Of a stretch of DNA of 5,000 nucleotides, positions 3,788-5,000 are shown one piece after another. Source of the stretch: Endomicrobiia bacterium (lineage in GTDB: Bacteria; Elusimicrobiota; Endomicrobiia; Endomicrobiales; Endomicrobiaceae); the NCBI GenBank assembly GCA_025998295.1, contig BNVT01000091.1:1-5000 (forward strand), read 5' to 3'. Numbering within the stretch: the first letter of the stretch is position 1; every line of letters begins with the position of its first letter. Under the pieces are notes generated by a model, which was given only the letters and a program-made list of their open reading frames with translations, was not told the DNA's origin and ran no database searches. A program made the translations under genes and the position numbers.

Positions 3788-4567
3788 CTATATACTCTTT
3801 AAACCTCCATTAAACTTAGAATTTATAATATCGTTTTTATTAGCGATAATGTATTCTTTAAACTTATGCATTGTGGACTCAAGACCTATATCTTGTATTT
3901 CTACCAGAGAATTACTCATTTTTACATATATGTCGCGAGCATACAAAAAAACTTTGGCAATATCGTTATTTTTAACCTTATTAAACAGCGTACTTAATTT
4001 TAATAATGCATAATTACTTTGATATCCACAATCTAAAGTTCCAGCATATCTACTCTTCTTGGCTTTTGCATACTCAATTATAGCTTTGTCTATCTCAATA
4101 CTAAGGTTTTTTTCTGATTTTTTAATTATTGAATTTAAATATTTTAACAATTCCACAAAATTTGAACTTGCTTTCTTTTTATCAGACATACGTTTATTAT
4201 ATGCAGATTCCAACTCTCTTTTAAATTTTTTATATACTCCAACACTCAACGATTTTTGCAAATATGCCCTCAGATCTTCAATTATCTTGTTTCTTTCATT
4301 TATTTTTTCGCTCGTTAATTTAGCGTTGACTGAGTTATACATATGTTTTCTATGGATCATATTCATCAACTCTTGAGACGATTGTACACAATTTTTATAT
4401 TTTAGGAATTTTTCATCTACTTTCGATAAAAAATCTTCTGCCCTAGTATCAACTAATAAACATTTGTTGTTAGTTACACATGAACTTGACATAAGACCCA
4501 TATAAATTGCTAATGCTAAGGTAAGTAGATGTTTTGGACTTCTGAATTGAATATATTTGGATATCAT
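3788..4567 (-). CDS. Lys-rich helical lipoprotein, 259 aa, function unknown
   Basis: The N-terminus is a lipoprotein signal: MISKYIQFRSPKH, a hydrophobic core LLTLALAIYMGLM, then SSSC. Cys30 is the probable lipidated residue; the lipobox is relaxed (Ser at -3 instead of Leu). Asn and Lys follow soon after and no Asp is at +2, which is compatible with outer-membrane sorting. The mature protein of about 230 residues is mostly predicted helix with long Lys/Glu-rich segments (about residues 84-175), perhaps coiled coil, and further Cys at 36, 60 and 180. The frame is open to a TTG at 4627, but that has no ribosome site and would bury the signal. The ATG at 4567 has AAGGA 12 bases upstream and starts the signal correctly. 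It follows the 100-aa gene by 65 bases, probably in one operon. No family is recognised; immunity, exclusion or surface-anchor roles would be guesses. Confidence 0.8.
   Translation of the reverse strand: MISKYIQFRSPKHLLTLALAIYMGLMSSSCVTNNKCLLVDTRAEDFLSKVDEKFLKYKNCVQSSQELMNMIHRKHMYNSVNAKLTSEKINERNKIIEDLRAYLQKSLSVGVYKKFKRELESAYNKRMSDKKKASSNFVELLKYLNSIIKKSEKNLSIEIDKAIIEYAKAKKSRYAGTLDCGYQSNYALLKLSTLFNKVKNNDIAKVFLYARDIYVKMSNSLVEIQDIGLESTMHKFKEYIIANKNDIINSKFNGGLKSI
3869..3878 (+). repeat. Isolated iteron-like decamer inside the lipoprotein gene
   Basis: ATTGTGGACT matches the junction and first eight bases of the iteron unit exactly, then diverges. It lies more than 2 kb from the array. It may be chance. 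Confidence 0.2.
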
Positions 4568-4632
4568 TTTTTTACACAATCCTTCTATAAAGTGGATTTT
4601 AATTTTCAAACCTACTATTTTTTGCAAAAAAG

Positions 4633-4935
4633 TTAAAACTTTAACTTAACGCCCGCTGAAGCTCCTGTTGTACCTTTATCATTCACAGATACACCAACCG
4701 TTGCTTCTCCTTGCATTTTTACCTTTTTGCCATCTTTTTTTTCAAATTTCAATCCGGCTTCAATACCTAAACTAGAGCTATTCGGAGACGCCTTGCCTTT
4801 AACTTTAATAGTTTTTTTTGTTGTTGTAGTGGTATCATCTTTTTTTGGTGGTTGAGAAAATGCTACAGTTGGAAAGGAAAATGTTAGACAAAATAAACTA
4901 CATACTAATACTAATTTTTTTTCTAGCACTGCCAT
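4633..4935 (-). CDS. Secreted beta-rich protein, 100 aa, with outer-membrane-like C-terminus; function unknown
   Basis: The signal peptide is MAVLEKK plus a hydrophobic core to about residue 24, with likely cleavage after AFS (27). A low-complexity linker follows (KKDDTTTTTKK, residues 31-41). The rest alternates polar and hydrophobic residues as in amphipathic strands: about 42-49, 56-66, 71-84 and 91-100. It ends AGVKLKF; a terminal Phe with alternating hydrophobics is the signature by which outer-membrane barrels are recognised. The protein is far too small for a full barrel alone, so it would need to oligomerise, or the resemblance is accidental. The ATG at 4935 has GGGGG 8 bases upstream. 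The gene is first of a probable operon with the lipoprotein, and residues 39-84 are homologous to the 142-aa protein. No family recognised. Confidence 0.8.
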   Translation of the reverse strand: MAVLEKKLVLVCSLFCLTFSFPTVAFSQPPKKDDTTTTTKKTIKVKGKASPNSSSLGIEAGLKFEKKDGKKVKMQGEATVGVSVNDKGTTGASAGVKLKF

Positions 4936-5000
4936 GGTATTAACCCCCTTTTTCGTACACTAAAAATCTAGCAAATTATTATATTATATTTTTATGTTAG
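4874..5000. repeat. Right copy of the 127-base circular overlap
   Basis: Identical to 1-127. Features upstream of the 100-aa gene continue from here into 128 onward. Confidence 0.92.

Noticed and set aside
4021..4030. DnaA-box-like ATATCCACA
   Set aside because: One mismatch to TTATCCACA, but it lies inside the lipoprotein gene far from the iterons and is isolated.
4059..4376. 105-codon plus-strand open frame
   Set aside because: Antisense to the Lys-rich part of the lipoprotein gene. Its Phe/Leu/Ile-rich product is what the complement of Lys codons gives.
4568..4627. TTG start for the lipoprotein (279 aa)
   Set aside because: No ribosome site, and the extra 20 residues would place a long basic extension before a normal lipoprotein signal.

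Overview
The first 127 bases of the window (1-127) recur exactly as its last 127 bases (4874-5000). The simplest reading is that the window is a complete circular replicon of about 4,873 bp with overlapping ends, i.e. a small plasmid. It is strongly A+T rich. Strong Shine-Dalgarno sequences, a lipoprotein signal, Sec signal peptides and one protein ending in an outer-membrane-like C-terminal Phe suggest an A+T-rich Gram-negative bacterium, possibly a proteobacterium. No sequence feature fixes the genus.

Replication: a 323-aa iteron-type initiator (rep, 1715-2686, minus) has a good promoter and ribosome site. Downstream of its stop lie six tandem 22-bp iterons (1385-1516) beside an A+T-rich inverted repeat (1312-1341), together the likely origin. 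No mobilization, partition, resolvase or classical two-protein toxin-antitoxin gene is visible.

Cargo: three exported proteins, all on the minus strand and none assignable to a known family by eye. In transcription order they are a 100-aa secreted beta-rich protein (4633-4935), a Lys-rich helical lipoprotein (3788-4567) and a 142-aa secreted protein (3188-3616). The first and third share an ungapped core and a leader motif, so they are probably diverged paralogues. A strong minus-strand terminator (3010-3053) closes this block before rep.

Region 130-1350 has no long gene but is packed with structure. It holds a 43-aa single-span membrane protein (278-409, minus), a six-codon minigene behind a perfect Shine-Dalgarno (567-587, minus), and a locally G+C-rich run of four consecutive hairpins ending in a T-tract (691-817). 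It also holds a three-copy element built around the decamer ATCAAGTAAT and a two-copy double hairpin with a compensatory base change. Divergent promoters around 493-537 suggest opposing transcripts. This is the best candidate in the window for an undescribed RNA-based control or maintenance system, possibly a type I toxin-antitoxin-like unit, but that role is inference.

All confident genes lie on the minus strand, so transcription runs one way round the circle: small membrane protein, 100-aa protein, lipoprotein, 142-aa protein, rep.
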